64,000 nt of DNA from Syngnathus acus (lineage: Eukaryota > Chordata > Actinopteri > Syngnathiformes > Syngnathidae). Where the stretch lies: positions 9,878,501 through 9,942,500 of the forward strand of contig NC_051101.1 in NCBI RefSeq assembly GCF_901709675.1, read 5' to 3'. The position numbers were made by a program, and so were the translations under genes. Of the stretch, positions 46,062-60,332 are shown piece after piece (positions within the stretch are counted from its first letter, which is position 1; each line of letters begins with the position of its first letter). The notes beneath the pieces were generated by a model. That model saw nothing but the letters and a program-made list of their open reading frames with translations, ran no database searches and had not been told where the DNA came from.

Positions 46062-47683
46062 ATGTTGCCCGTAAGAAGGTCGAAAATGTCCAAAAGGATG
46101 CTACAAAACCTCGCGGAAAGCATTTGCAAGCAAGTGGCTCACTGTGAGTATGTTTCCCTCTTTATTGATTCTTTTATTTATTTGAAATGTTTTGAGTATT
46201 GCGCAAACTTTTGCCTTGTTAAGGCACGACAGCCGCACAGCGCAACGGGGCTCATTCGTTCTTGTTTTTCTTTTATTGGGCCTAGTCAATAAAAGAGAGG
46301 TGGAGTGCCTTATAAGGGAGTTTCATTCGTTATTAGAGGAGCCGGTGAGTCCTGCGAGGTCAGTCGGCGGATTGGACAGATGGAAGTTGAGAAACTTCCT
46401 GCACATCGCTTTTGGAGTCACCAACGACACAATTATGGATAGTGGTAAAATACTTTCACCATCACATGGAGTGGCTAGAAAAAGTCTCAACACACCTGTT
46501 CAACTGCTAGTTTTTTTTTTTTTTTTTTTAAAGGAAGGCATGTTTAATTTCTAGTAATGTCACAGTTGTGCCCTGTTTTTGGATGACTGTTTTTGTGGGT
46601 AGATTTGGAAATTCTTTGATACCCTTCTGACTTTTCTGATGCCATGGAAACTCAGCAGACCATAAAGTGTAGTGGGAAAAAAAATGTCAGGAAAAGCCTA
46701 CTAGAACACCTGAATTTTATTCGATGTTTAACATGAGTTTGACTGTGAGTAGGTCATTCTCAACAAAAGGCTACATCCGCTGTTATGAGGGGGTGTGCAC
46801 ATTTGCGCAACCACATCATTTCAGTTTAGTTTTACTTCCCCTCTACAAGATTGTTGTCTTGACTCATAAAGGCATTTATTATAGTTGAGTTTTTTTTTTT
46901 AATGATCTAATTTTTGGGGGGCATTCACAAAAACGGGCATTTGAAAAGGGGTGTGTAGACTTTTAATACCAATTGATTTACAATAGACGTTCTCTTAAAG
47001 GACTTTACATATGGGATGAATTAAATTGTATTTTTCTCTGCAGTGTTTCGGACATTTGACAAAGACAATGACGGTTTTGTCAGCTTGAAAGAATGGATTG
47101 AGGGACTTTCGGTCGTTCTTCGTGGCACCTTGGATGAAAGAATAAAATGTAGGTCTGAAAGATTAAAATTCAAAGGAGGACCTCTCGCACTAAGATTTCT
47201 TTCTCCGTTTCTGTAGACTGCTTTCACGTGTACGACTTGAACGGCGACAAGTATATCTCCAGAGAGGAGATGTTACTAATGTTGAGGTACAGCCTCAGAC
47301 TACCCGGGGAAGAGGATCCTTATGATGGCATCAAAGACCTAGTGGAGATCACACTCAAGAAGATGGTGTGTATACTTGAGAGCAGGTTTTGAAGAATTCA
47401 ATCTTTACATCATTATTCAACTCTGCTTTATATTATCTCCATTCTTAGGATCACGACCACGACGACAGGCTTTCTTTGGATGACTTTACGAAGTCCGTGA
47501 AAAAGGCGAACCACGTCCTTGAGGCTTTTGGAACGTGTCTCCCTAACATCACAGTAAGTTCAATGAGTTGTCAAGCATTTCACAATCATGACTTTCTTCC
47601 ATTTAAAATATTTTCTTTTTTTTTTCCTTTTCCAGAGGATTGACACCTTTGAGCAGCGTGTATTTCAGAGTCAAGTGCACTGA
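46062..47683 (+). CDS. clxn: Calaxin (EF-hand calcium-binding domain protein 1)
   Basis: Calcium sensor that binds outer dynein arms of motile cilia and sperm flagella and tunes the waveform in response to Ca2+. Exons: 46062-46143, 46286-46444, 47044-47148, 47217-47365, 47449-47553, 47636-47683; 648 nt, 215 residues (human 211), every joint in phase with GT-AG sites. EF-hand loops: [12 protein letters not shown] (86-97), [12 protein letters not shown] (122-133) and [12 protein letters not shown] (166-177). The third has Asp at the position normally held by Gly. Conserved family blocks include [18 protein letters not shown] and [19 protein letters not shown] (about 146-165). An X-box lies just upstream. 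Formerly efcab1. The start is the first Met after the X-box; a second Met eight codons later is possible. Confidence 0.95.
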
Positions 47684-47702
47684 TGATCAAAGTTTTTTTT
47701 TT

Positions 47703-47840
47703 TTATATGCATGCAACGTCCGTCCATTTTCTATACTGTTTGCCTTGACCTCATTAAGGTTATAGGTGAGCTAGAGCAATCCCAGCTGATTTAGGTCAGA
47801 GGTCGGGTACACACATGACTGGTTGCCAGGCAACCACAGG
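47703..47840 (+). repeat. Interspersed-repeat fragment 3' of clxn
   Basis: Runs from CGTCCGTCCATTTTCTATACTG through AATCCCAGCTGATTTAGGTC to GGTTGCCAGGCAACCAC, with the order of motifs seen in the common fish repeat that borders CCAT microsatellites. Its GGTTGCCAGGCAACC palindrome looks like an X-box but belongs to the repeat. Confidence 0.5.
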
Positions 47841-48049
47841 CCACATAACCCTTCCCACTTACATTCACTACTTAGTTTTCAATTAGCTCAACATAAAGGG
47901 AGTTTGCAACCGAAGCAGGAGTTTGCGAAGAAAATCTACACAAGCACGGGAAGAACATGTAGAATGTGTCAAGAAATTAAAAAGATGTCCAAAAAAAATC
48001 ATTTGAATTGTTGTTTTAATAATATAGGTGAAGAGAATATCAATCAGGG

Positions 48050-49908
48050 TTAAATTCGCCGACGTGGTTTTGGCTTTTTTTCCACTGGTTTGAGGTCAGG
48101 GACAGATTCCACCTAAGGGGAAAAAAAAATATTTAGGAACTTTCATTGATTACGAAGGAATTAAATAGCAACAGCATTTGACTTTTAATAGTCAACAGAG
48201 AAATTTAATAACCAATGAAATATTCTTTTTTTAATGATGGGAGAGCCAAGAGCACCTCTGCTGGTCGCAGCTAAGTACTGCACTGCATTTTGATGAATCA
48301 ACATTGAAAATCTGTTTACCTCGCATCACATCACTGTCTTATTAATTCATATGTAGATTTTCAAAAGGTCAATTTACCATTATGACTCACAATTCTAAAA
48401 GACAAGAGGGAAATGCTACCTGTTTCATTGTGTTCCTGATTAGGTTGACAGATGTGTTCAGCGAAACGTCGTCCATGTCCAGTTTAGGAGCGTCCTCTAG
48501 TTTCGGTCCGATGAGTGGCTCATTTTTTCCGCCGACCTCAGTCGACGAATGTGACTCAATTTCTATCATCTTGCGTTTTCTGCTCTCTAAGTGCGCTGTC
48601 CTTGGTACAAACGTGACCGCAGACGGCTGATTGGAGGTCGGTGTATCTCGTGTACCTCTGGATTTACGGGAGTGATTTTGGCTTGAGTCCGATGCAGCCG
48701 CTACTTCTTTTTTGGCATCAACGATGGCATTGTGCAATGTGCCCATTTTGTCCTCAGTCGGTGCAGGTTCGTGGTGCCTTTTGTGAGGGGAGTAGTGATG
48801 CTCCAGAGGAGGAAGTGGCAGTAGAGGAAAGGGTGAATGATAGTCCACGTTCCAACTTTCGCCTTCATTGTTCGTTTCACAGTGAGTGGGAACACCGGGC
48901 GGCGGGGGTTCTATCTGTGTGGATTCTGCCGTTGTGGGCTGTGCTGATGCAGGTTCCTTGTTCACTGCCTCTTCCTGTTCCTTACCTCGAACTATGGATC
49001 AAAGAAGTATTGTACATTTTTGTGCAATATCTGTGATTGGCTGTAACCCAATTTACATTTATTCAAGTTTTTTTCCCTTTAGTTATTGTTTCTTTTCAGT
49101 GTGGCCCAAAGTTAGTAGGCATCTAACCTCTGTTCTGCGCCATCCTCATGACATATCTCCTCCGGTCCTGCAGCTTCATCCTGGTGTCCTCCACAGTCTC
49201 ATACTCAGGTACGTAGCAAACATGCAGCACGCCACCATAGAAACTCTTCTCATCCATGTGTCGTTTGGCAGCTCTGAAAAAGAATTAAAAAAACGACTAC
49301 TTATTCGGATGAGAGCTATATCGTCATGCCTTAAATAGAAGTTTAATAAAATAAGATACTTGACTACACCACTTTAAATGTATTATTCAGGGAACTGAAA
49401 TTTCCTTAAGGTTTATTTTTCTCAAGACATTTTACTTTTATGTCTGCATGATTGTTAAGAAACAGTCGTAAGAACCTGGCACTTGTGAGCTTCTGGAACT
49501 TGACAAGGTAGACCTCAGTGAACTCCTCGGCGGGGTACTCATCCAAGGGCCTGTACTCTTGCACGACTCCATACAAAGCACACAGCTGGATAAGTTCTGT
49601 CATAACTCCAATGGCAGGGACCCCTTGGACCATCACATAACACGACTCCAAATTGATGGTGTACACCTGACAAGAAGATACAGAAGACACTGTTTTGTTT
49701 ACCTTTCTTTGCGTCGCACAGGACAGCGAAGCTAGCGATAACATTCAAGCCTCGACTTTATTTGAAAGTGCAAGACTTTATAAATTACCTTTACGGCCCT
49801 TGCTTGCCTCCCATCACGATATTTTGGTCGAGAAATGCACACTTTCCGCTGTTTGTGGTGTTTATAAACATCGGGAGCTTTCCAGCAGCTACTTTTCGCC
49901 GCCGCCAT
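48050..49908 (-). CDS. rbm48: RNA-binding protein 48
   Basis: RBM48 works with ARMC7 in the minor (U12-type) spliceosome. Minus-strand coding exons: 49908-49789, 49666-49476, 49273-49128, 48991-48420, 48112-48050; 1,092 nt, 363 residues (human 367), in phase throughout. It starts MAAAKSSCWK, then RPKYRDGRQARAVK, an RRM from about residue 41 to 120 (VYTINLESCYVMVQGVPAIG, ALYG, DEYPAEEFTEVYLVKF, GGVLHVCY) and the conserved ETVEDTRMKLQ-type helix. The long exon 4 is low-complexity and ends with a conserved MDDVSLNTSVNLIRNTMKQV motif; the last residues are PRRRI, as in human. Exon 2 ends at a weak donor (AG|GTTCTT), the only GT that keeps the frame. It is tail to tail with clxn, only 367 bp between stop codons. 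Confidence 0.95.
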
Positions 49909-51409
49909 GTTTGATGGAAATGTATATCCGGCAGGTAGTCTTTCAAAATAAGGGTTTTTCACGAAAGTGGCTGCATGGTTGGAATACGCGGCGTGTGCGC
50001 CTTTTTCCTTTATTTTGAATTACAGCAGGAGGTAACTTATTAAATCATATCTAGTGGAACATGTTCTCACGACAACTTTACGGAATTGGAGCGTCTTTTA
50101 GCAATTTAGCAACAAATTTATTTTTATCAACTTGGCCCCCGAAAATCAATTAGAAATACAGCGCTGACCTTTTTCTTCTCACAAAAAAAAAAAGGGAGGC
50201 TGGTTGAAATATTACTTCACTTAGTATTTCTCAACCTCAATTGAACAACGGGACTTTTTAAATCTAGAAAAATATATATAATAAATATATATAATAAAAT
50301 ATATCAACGCCAAAGAAAAATGTCACAAAAATGTGACTGATAGCAGACATGTCAATTGTACCTTCTGCCATCTAGCGGGAGAGCATTTAATTGTTCTGTT
50401 TGTTAGTGTTCATCACTGGCATTATTTGTTGTAATAAACAATTTAAATATAATAATTTCCGAAGCACATTTATCCTGTGACACACTAATATACCGCACCC
50501 GATTGGTCAGTAATCACTGCGGTGGTGTACAGAAAATTGCTTACCTCCGTGACATTGATGAAACTATTTGCAGGCCGTTGACAGGCGAATCTATCCACAA
50601 GGCTTTAAAATCGTTGAGATTCCAATATTGTGCCAAATAACATCCGCACAGATCATGTACGCACGCTTCTCCACTAGCTCAATACTTAAAATTCGATATA
50701 CTGGGCTGTAAATAACCAACTACAACATTTTTTGTTTGTTTCCCCTGTATTTAAGTTCACACATAACCACTAAAACATGTCCTTCCTATTACACTTTAGT
50801 GAAGAGCAAAACCGGTTAAATACTACATTTGGAACTACACTGATCTCCATTCAGTGATTATGGAGAAAGGCCAGAGTGTGTGCATGCTTTGCAATTTTAA
50901 AGCCACATAGTGCAGCGTCACAGTATTTTTTGCTTTAGTGATTTACAGTTCTGTTGACGATAAATGTCATGTTCTTACATTTGTGTTCTGCTCAGGATTT
51001 TTGTACATGACCAGTTTGCAGACATTTTATAAAAACACAGTTTGCGGTAGTGTTAAATAATTTGGAAAAGCTTGAGAATTGCTACTTAAATCAGGGTAAT
51101 GCTTACCAACATTATAAATTGTGCCACTGGCATACTAATGAAACCCCTTGGATGTGACCAAAACATCTGTCAGTCAAGTTTGATTGGATCCATTCACGTT
51201 ATAAATAAATAGATAACTAAATAGATACATACACAAAAACGTAAATAAATAAATAAGACCTCACATGCTTTGTGCCAGTGTGGGAAAAAGTGAAAGAAAT
51301 GCACATGTTCTCATATGACTTATTTTCAGTCTGCACCCACATGCTGTATGTTGCCACACTGATGGACCACAAAGACACTTCACAATGTTCTCACACCAAT
51401 TTTATAAGT
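49909..51409. other. Intergenic between rbm48 and trypsin
   Basis: No gene recognised on either strand; AT-rich. TAAA/ATAA-type simple sequence near 50270-50305 and 51205-51260. Confidence 0.5.
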
Positions 51410-53272
<1,863 letters not shown>

Positions 53273-55429
53273 TGCCTTCAACCACCACTCCAGCTAATGT
53301 GACTTCAAGTTAGCCCTCTCAGCAATGAGTTCTCTTATCGACATTTTCTCAAGGTCAAACACTCGACATCTGCTCCAATACCCATAAAATGTTGATGTTA
53401 CACTATAGTGGAAAAAATGTGAGCACATGAACCTTAAAAAAAATATATATACATTGTATTTTTTAATGCTAAACTTTTGCCAATGTGCCACCCTTTTATT
53501 TATTTATTTGTTTATTTATTTATTCGTTCGTTTATTTATTCGTTTGTTCATTTACTTATTTATTTTTATGTTTTTTTTTATTTGGTGTTTTGAAAGGTTC
53601 AACTATACTATTTTAGAAATGTTGCTGAACCAAAGGTAAATTATCTTTAAAGATTCAAACATTTCTATCTTGTTTCTTTATTAATTTGTTTGCCCGATTA
53701 TTTACAGTATTTCAGAAAATGCCAATAGCTCATCATAATGACAGGAAGTTTGTGGCTATATTGCAACACATAATGTTCTTCGCGTCACTTTCGACAATCC
53801 TTAAACTAAAATGTGAGTCACCTGTATGTTACGAGTGAATAATTCATTTTTGTTTATGGTTATTAAGTCAAATATGTGAAATCATTGTGCGGTGGCTTTA
53901 TGAGTCAGAGTGGCTTTCTCATGTATGGACATATAGGCCGTAATCAACAACAGAGAAGAACACGGCTAAATGGGCGAGTGCGTTGAACCAAACCCTGTAA
54001 TTACGTATACACTCAAGACTTAAATACAACACATTCCCTTCCAGCACAGGCAGGTTCTACCTCAGTTTTGCATGAACATCAATCTTCATTTTACAATTCA
54101 TGGCGTGTGCTTTTTGACTTGAAATAAACCACATAGCAAATTTAATTGGCTGCGCCCTGTTGAGTAATTCCTTGAAACAACGTCTGTACTATTATCCTTG
54201 CTATTCATTTCTTAGGATTGTATTTGATCGGCAATGAACTTTACTTGGCTGCTTTTCACCTCGTAAATTGTAAACGATGATGACATGAGCAGTGTCTTTT
54301 ATATCGCCGGTGTCAGGCGCAATCCTTGTACCTCCAAAATCACTTTTTAGGAGACCCCCTAAACATTGTTTAATCATTAACATTGTGTTGTCAAAAACAG
54401 CAAGCCATGAAATTCACATACGAGGTTCCGGCCCGACGCCAGCAATATGCTAAATAATGGTGGCTTACCAACACTTCCTCCTTGCCCACGTGAAGGGGCT
54501 TGTTGAGATAGCTGGGAACTTAGAACTTTTTTTCAAACAAAGATACCAATCTTTTTCTTTGTTCGTGTCACATATCATATTTGTATAAATGTACACGTAT
54601 TTAACATTTGGCCAAAGACACCAGCCATTTTTTCTAGATTTGGTCACATGATGTTCCCCATTGGATTAAGTATGCTACAACCAAAAACTTTTTCTGTCTT
54701 ATTTGTTTTTTTAACTTTCTATTGCTCTTGTGATGGTAATGTTACTACCTACTAAATCAAGACAAATCATTTGTGATTCTTTATCAAACTTTACTGAAAT
54801 AAACCTGTCGCCATCTGTCAGATTTAGTTTTGGTATCTACGTAGCTGTTGCTAGGCAACATTTGTCAGGCTTGCCCATTTGACCAAGTGCGATATGTAAA
54901 TTGCAGAGAAAGACATACACATGATTAAAGTTTATCTACACTATTATCACTTTTGTGGCCGCTGTACCCCGATTAGAAAATGTGGTGCTTGCATTTATTT
55001 TAGTTCATAAACTCAACAAATACATTATTTATTAGAAATGAACTTAGTCACCCAACTGCTTAAGGGTTTGATTTTATTTTTTTTGTTTTTTTTTTAGATT
55101 TCTCTGTGTCCCACGTGACACCCAGATGCCGCTTTCGTGACACATCTGCTTAGCAGAATTGATTAAACTGTATAAATAAAAAACATTTGTTTGTAAAATA
55201 AATAAATAAATACATTTCAGCATTGCGCGTGAACTCATAGCATTAGTCGAACTGTTAATTTTAGTATTGCTGACCTTGCAACAAGTGAAGAATTCTGTTT
55301 ATTTGACCACCTGATGCCCCCATGTTTAACCAGTTCCCCACTTCTCATTCAACTGTGCCTCCAAATAAACTGCTCTGGAGAAAGGAAGCACTGTATGACT
55401 TATGCATTACCAGGCTTCTTTTCTGTCAG
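53273..55429. other. Intergenic, TTTA-rich simple repeat and an isolated X-box
   Basis: TTTA/TTCG/TTTG tetranucleotide repeats at about 53493-53570. A clean X-box-like palindrome GTTGCTAGGCAAC lies at 54847-54859, far from any gene start I can see. Otherwise nothing recognised. Confidence 0.5.
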
Positions 55430-55513
55430 ACGGAGCCAAGGTTGATTATTCATATCCCTCAACTGGTCTGCTGGAAGGCACCAAACGTTGTGGTGGAAAG
55501 TATAAGGACCATA
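55430..55513 (+). other. Orphan exon-like segment (84 bp, phase 1-1)
   Basis: It is bounded by a good acceptor (CTTCTTTTCTGTCAG, ending 55429) and a good donor (CATA|GTAAGG at 55514). It is open in phase 1 and reads DGAKVDYSYPSTGLLEGTK, then RCGGKYKDHS. Length is divisible by three and both ends have phase 1, as in modular extracellular exons. I do not recognise the peptide and find no neighbouring exons. It may be a relic exon or chance. Confidence 0.25.
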
Positions 55514-58395
55514 GTAAGGAAGTGGTTACGGTTGTTGAGGCTCAGCTTTTTTTTTTTTTTTTCTTTCCCTCTTGTGTGTGGTGTATTCCATAAAAAAAAC
55601 AGAACACTTCAATGAGGCATAATGTGGACAAGCACAGTTGGCACTCATTTTGACTTGAAAAACAAAATCCCCAAGCTTTCCACACTCAAGCAGACAAGGA
55701 TCTGATTCCCAGTCAGTACCGCAACAGGACCAACAAACCTTTGAGGGTTGGGCTAACTAAAGATTCCCACTATATATGTCTTTATGACGCCGCCGTAACT
55801 GGAATCCAAAAGTTCCATCACCCCCCAAAAAAAAAGAAAAAAAAAAAAAAAAGCCCATGTGAGCTTAACTATTTTGCACTGCGTATAGCTATGATAAGTA
55901 CCGGGTGAATTACAGTAGAGCGACTGTGGAAGCTAGACTATGTTATTAGCGCTCCATTGCGCCACACGCAAAGACACAGACAGTAGCGTGCTCACATTGT
56001 CGTTTCGAATTTGGGGTTATTCCCCCATCTCCTCAAATGCTATATCACGAATAATAAAGCCGCATACTCCGACTGCATATATCATCCTGCTCTGGCATTC
56101 TCTTTAAACCTCCACTGGTTCCTTTTACACACCCAAATTGGTATTTGTGTGGTGTACACATAATTGCACGTTTGCTTGGTAAATCAAGAACTCTGGCAAA
56201 GCGCTACGCTCAGAAGGCTTCCCTCAAACTATAGCCTTGGAATGACTATTAATATCCACTACAGACAAGCAGCAAAATGCTGCGTCTTTTGCTTCTGTGA
56301 AATGACTGAGGCACCAAACTGTTTAGAGGGGGATAAATCTTCACGCAGATATGAAAGCTGGTGTTTGTCAAGAACATTTCATCTGATTTAAACGAGTCTG
56401 GTCTAGACTGAAGTGGACTTTTTTTGGTTAAGGTACAGGCAGATGAGTGTTGGTTATTGATGTTTCTGAGATAAAATATTTGGTGATGAGTCCTCCCACG
56501 CTGTCCAAAAAGGGCGTTGTTCAAACTCACGATGAGCGCCAGAGTGTGGAAATGGACACAATCCCTGAGTTTGAGTTTTTCTTACACCCCCTTTTCTCAT
56601 TCTTCCTCCCCCTCACATCTGGACTATTGGCAGGGATCAGTTCCTGTGCGGTTGTGTTTGTATATTAGCGGGGGACTTGGTTTTGGGTTGGGCAGGTTTT
56701 GGTAGCTTACTAGGCACCGTTTTGAGACTTATTGTGTTTTACCGCGGGAAGATGTGAAATCAACAAATCTACAATCATCATTGTTAATCCTAAATCTTTC
56801 AAATCCAATGCATTTGACCTGACGTTGAAAAGGGTTAGGGTTCGGGTTAGGTCAACAAAATCTCAGTTTGAACTGTTAGCATATTGTAGCTTTTCTTTTT
56901 TTTGTCTGTTTCTTTTTTTTTCCGAGCACTTATCCCAAAATCTCTGTGATTTGGTGTAGGACAACAGAATACTGGATTTTTTATTTATTTATTTATTGTT
57001 CCAGCACCTATACCTAAATGTCTGTGATTTTGGTGTAGGACAACACAACAGAATAGTGGACAGCATACTTCATGAGAGCTCAATTCACAAAAATCTTTGC
57101 ATGTGTTTTTCTTTGGCTTCTTTCAAAACATGTATACCAAATGGTGAGCTCTGTTTTGCATGACAAGGCGTCAGAATGTCGCATAAGTCCTCGGCCAATA
57201 TTCGTTAGGAGAGCATCAAAGACTTTGCATGTGTGCATTATGTTTTCTTTTAGTTTTGTGCCTGAGATTTATTCATACAAAGGCCCAGATGGAACCGTTG
57301 GTTTTAAGGAGAGAACAACATGAGAAGAGAAGAACAGGAAGTTCCAGTGTCCATTTTAAAGTTTACTTCCATGGCTTGGAATCGATAAAGTCTCTAAACG
57401 CTTTCTTCCAGTCATGACGCATTTTCATTTGCCATGTTTTGCAACATTCCTTTAGAGACTGAAAAAAAAAGAAACATTCAACCATCAACCCAATTTCATG
57501 TCAAACAGATGTATGAATGGTGTAGCGAGTCGGGCTGCAAAAACCAAGAAGACTAAGCATGCGGGAGGAAGCGTGACCACAGGGTTAAAGTGAGATGCTG
57601 ACTGAAAGGTATAGAGCTATACTTGAGGGACACCAACATGAGATTGATTTTCACTTTCTCCGGGACAACACTCCCACTTCGTTCCATGCATTCCGCTTAC
57701 TCATGTTTTTGTATATGTTCATCCCATCCTGTTGATGAAGCGCTTTATGTTTTAATTCGGTTTTTACGACACCGCATTGAAACGCTCAATTGGAAAAGAC
57801 GTGTGACCTTTTGGCTAGTTGTCAGAAATAATTACTGTATGCTTTGAAAATCAATTAAAGCTGATATCTTTATTTTTAACTCTTTTGATGTTTTTTTTTT
57901 TTTTTTCAGGGCTGTGTTTTGAGGCCATATCTGGTTTAGTGGATTGCATGGTTTGCGGATAACAGTTTGGATACTGCCCATCTGGAGATTCCAACATGCT
58001 TCTTTTTGGGCATGGCCTTTGACTGCCAAATGTTTCAGGAATGTATGGTGGTGTGAAAGAAGACAAAAGCATTCCCAAGTGACCAGAAACATGCTGACCT
58101 CTGAAAAACTTTTTTGACTTTGCTTTGTGAAACCTCTGTGCCATGTGCAATCGTGCATACATAGAAGATTGAATTTTTCAATAAATTGATCTACCTGTCT
58201 GTTTTCAGCTATCCACCGTTTTTCCCTTCCATCGACCTGCACTTACATCCATTCATTCATCTCCTTCCATGACACCACAGCTCGTCTGTCCGACCATTGA
58301 TTGGTCTGTTTGTCGTCTATCCATTCATTCTATTCCTGTCATCCACAAATTATCTATCCTTCTACCCATCCATCAAACTCTTTCTCTGTACATTA
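55514..58395. other. Intergenic, no gene recognised
   Basis: Poly(T) at 55547-55562, poly(A) runs at 55828-55851 and a short tandem containing GATTT(T)GGTGTAGGACAACA at 56947-57050. No supported exon. Confidence 0.45.
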
Positions 58396-58600
58396 TCCAT
58401 CCATCCATCCTTGCATCCATCCTTGCATCCATCCTTGCATCCATCCTTGCACCCATCCATCCTTGCATCCATCCTTGCATCCATCCTTGCATCCATCCAT
58501 CCATCCATCCATCCATCCATCCATCCATCCATCCATCCATCCATCCATCCATCCATCCATCCATCCATCCATCCATCCATCCATCCATCCATCCATCCAC
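58396..58600. repeat. Compound CCAT microsatellite with a CCATCCTTGCAT higher-order unit
   Basis: The left half repeats the 12-bp unit CCATCCTTGCAT (once varied to CCTTGCAC); the right half is a pure CCAT array of about 25 units. All three frames are open on both strands, giving Ile-His-Pro-Ser or Trp-Met-Asp-Gly artefacts. Confidence 0.95.
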
Positions 58601-59319
58601 CACCAGGCTGCCTCTCTGGCTGCAGTCAGTTTTCAAGAGCATACACTGTCCTCAGAATGCAGCGTTCACCTACTCACGTCAAAGCCAGGAATATGTTTTA
58701 AAGACATAATTTGTTCCTCCACGCCTGTTTTGCTTTGGACTCATCATTGTCCAAAGTGGAGTGGACAGCTGCAAAGATGTTTTTTTTTTGTCTCCCAAGG
58801 AACAGCTTAGTAACCCTAATTATTGTCAGATGCTGCTGTGACTTTTCTTCTACACACCAAAAGGGTACATTACAAATATGTTACCTACATGCCCAGATGT
58901 CATTTCAAAGTCAGCGCACAGCAATTAAAGTTAACCTCAGGAAAACATGAACTCGGCCCACGATGAGAAAAACATGTCGCGATTGGTGAAATTGAAGAGA
59001 CAGCACCTCCTTGCCCTAACAGGTTGTCATCTAAACATAACCGCAACTGATGATTCACTTTGTTTGATTGTGTTTATGCTTTTACATGTGGACTTTCCCA
59101 AAAGACAATTGCTCTTATAAGTCTTCAAAAAAAAAAAAACAACCACATGCCTATCCTCACATACTTTGTGTGTGTGAACGTGTGTGTACATGTGTGTGCT
59201 TTATCTTCCATTCAATGTGAACAAACTTGCATTTACTTTCTTGCATGTAATGTTGATCTCTCCAAGACAGGAGCAGAGTGAACAAAAACATGACAAAAGC
59301 ACGAGGGGGCGTAGGAGTG

Positions 59320-59464
59320 GGGGTAGATTTAGGGGAGCTTGTGGTCCCGCCTCGATGTGGCCGATGACGTCAGACAATTTCATGAGACTGAGTCGAGAGG
59401 TTTGCAGCTTGCACGGAGCAGTCAAATCAGAACTTTGCTACGGACACATCTACACCAGAAGAAG
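59320..59464 (+). promoter_or_regulatory. Promoter / non-coding first exon of the chemoattractant receptor
   Basis: A short GC-richer island holding a CRE, TGACGTCA (59365-59372), is followed by a segment ending AGAAGAAG|GTATTG, a usable donor at 59465. It pairs with the TTCTGTTGCAG acceptor ending at 60321 to give a leader exon, the usual layout for this receptor family. The transcription start is not determined. Confidence 0.4.
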
Positions 59465-60332
59465 GTATTGTCTTCCTTTTCTTTTTTTCCTGTTATACTT
59501 AACAATAATCGTGATTAAGATTGGAACCACGCTGCTTGTTTGAGTAAATAAGACGCAATTGGAAGTTGCAATTGGTTTGATTGATTAAACAGAAGTTCGC
59601 GCTGGCTGGTTGAGTGCTTTATTCAGGGTGGCTTATTTTATGCGCACAACTTTAGAAACACTTTTTCGTTGTCCATCGTTATGAATTAGTACGAATAGAA
59701 AGATGTCGTTACTCCACTGAGCAATGAATTAAAGTTGAGCGAGGGAACATAATAAACATACTATTAAAAGGATTAAAAAATTTACACAATCGAAAATAGA
59801 ATAAAATGAAGCAGCTTTTGTCTTGCATGTACTTATCAACATCAAATTAATTCATATTTATTTTAGGTAACATTATAATTATTTGTTTAATAATACTTTT
59901 TGTTAATTGATGGAACAAGATGAACAAAAGAGATGATTTTGGTGTTTTCGCGAGAAAAAGTACATTTGTTAAAAGGCATTCATGTGTTCCGTGACAAATT
60001 TATATACAATTAGTCTATTTAATATTGTAAACTGTTTTTGGGAAACGTAAAAATATTCTCATAAAATGTCATGTTTTTTCTTGTGGTATTACAAAGTAGT
60101 TTTATTCTTATTCTTTTTTTTTTGCTTGCTTGTAATATTACTTTCACATTTAAATTTGTTCTTTATATGTGATTCCTCTGCCCACAATGTTAGTGCTATA
60201 ATTTTATTTTGTAAAATGAGTACTTCTGAACATTATGACTTTATTCTCATAAAATTACTACCGTCTACTTTTTTTTCTTTCCCAAGGGATAATGTGGGGT
60301 TATTTGCTGTTTCTGTTGCAGGACTCAGAACA

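Noticed and set aside
47821-47835. Perfect X-box-like palindrome GGTTGCCAGGCAACC downstream of clxn
   Set aside because: Belongs to the interspersed repeat fragment, so it is not evidence of regulation.
58269-58810. Several open frames up to 169 codons made of Ile-His-Pro-Ser or Trp-Met-Asp-Gly repeats
   Set aside because: Translation of the CCAT microsatellite, open in all frames; the same applies at 7861-8058 and 39833-39893.
60066-60332. N-terminal extension of the receptor from an upstream ATG
   Set aside because: It is AT-rich and hydrophobic, runs through a clear polypyrimidine tract and TTGCAG acceptor ending at 60321, and lacks family similarity; it is intronic.
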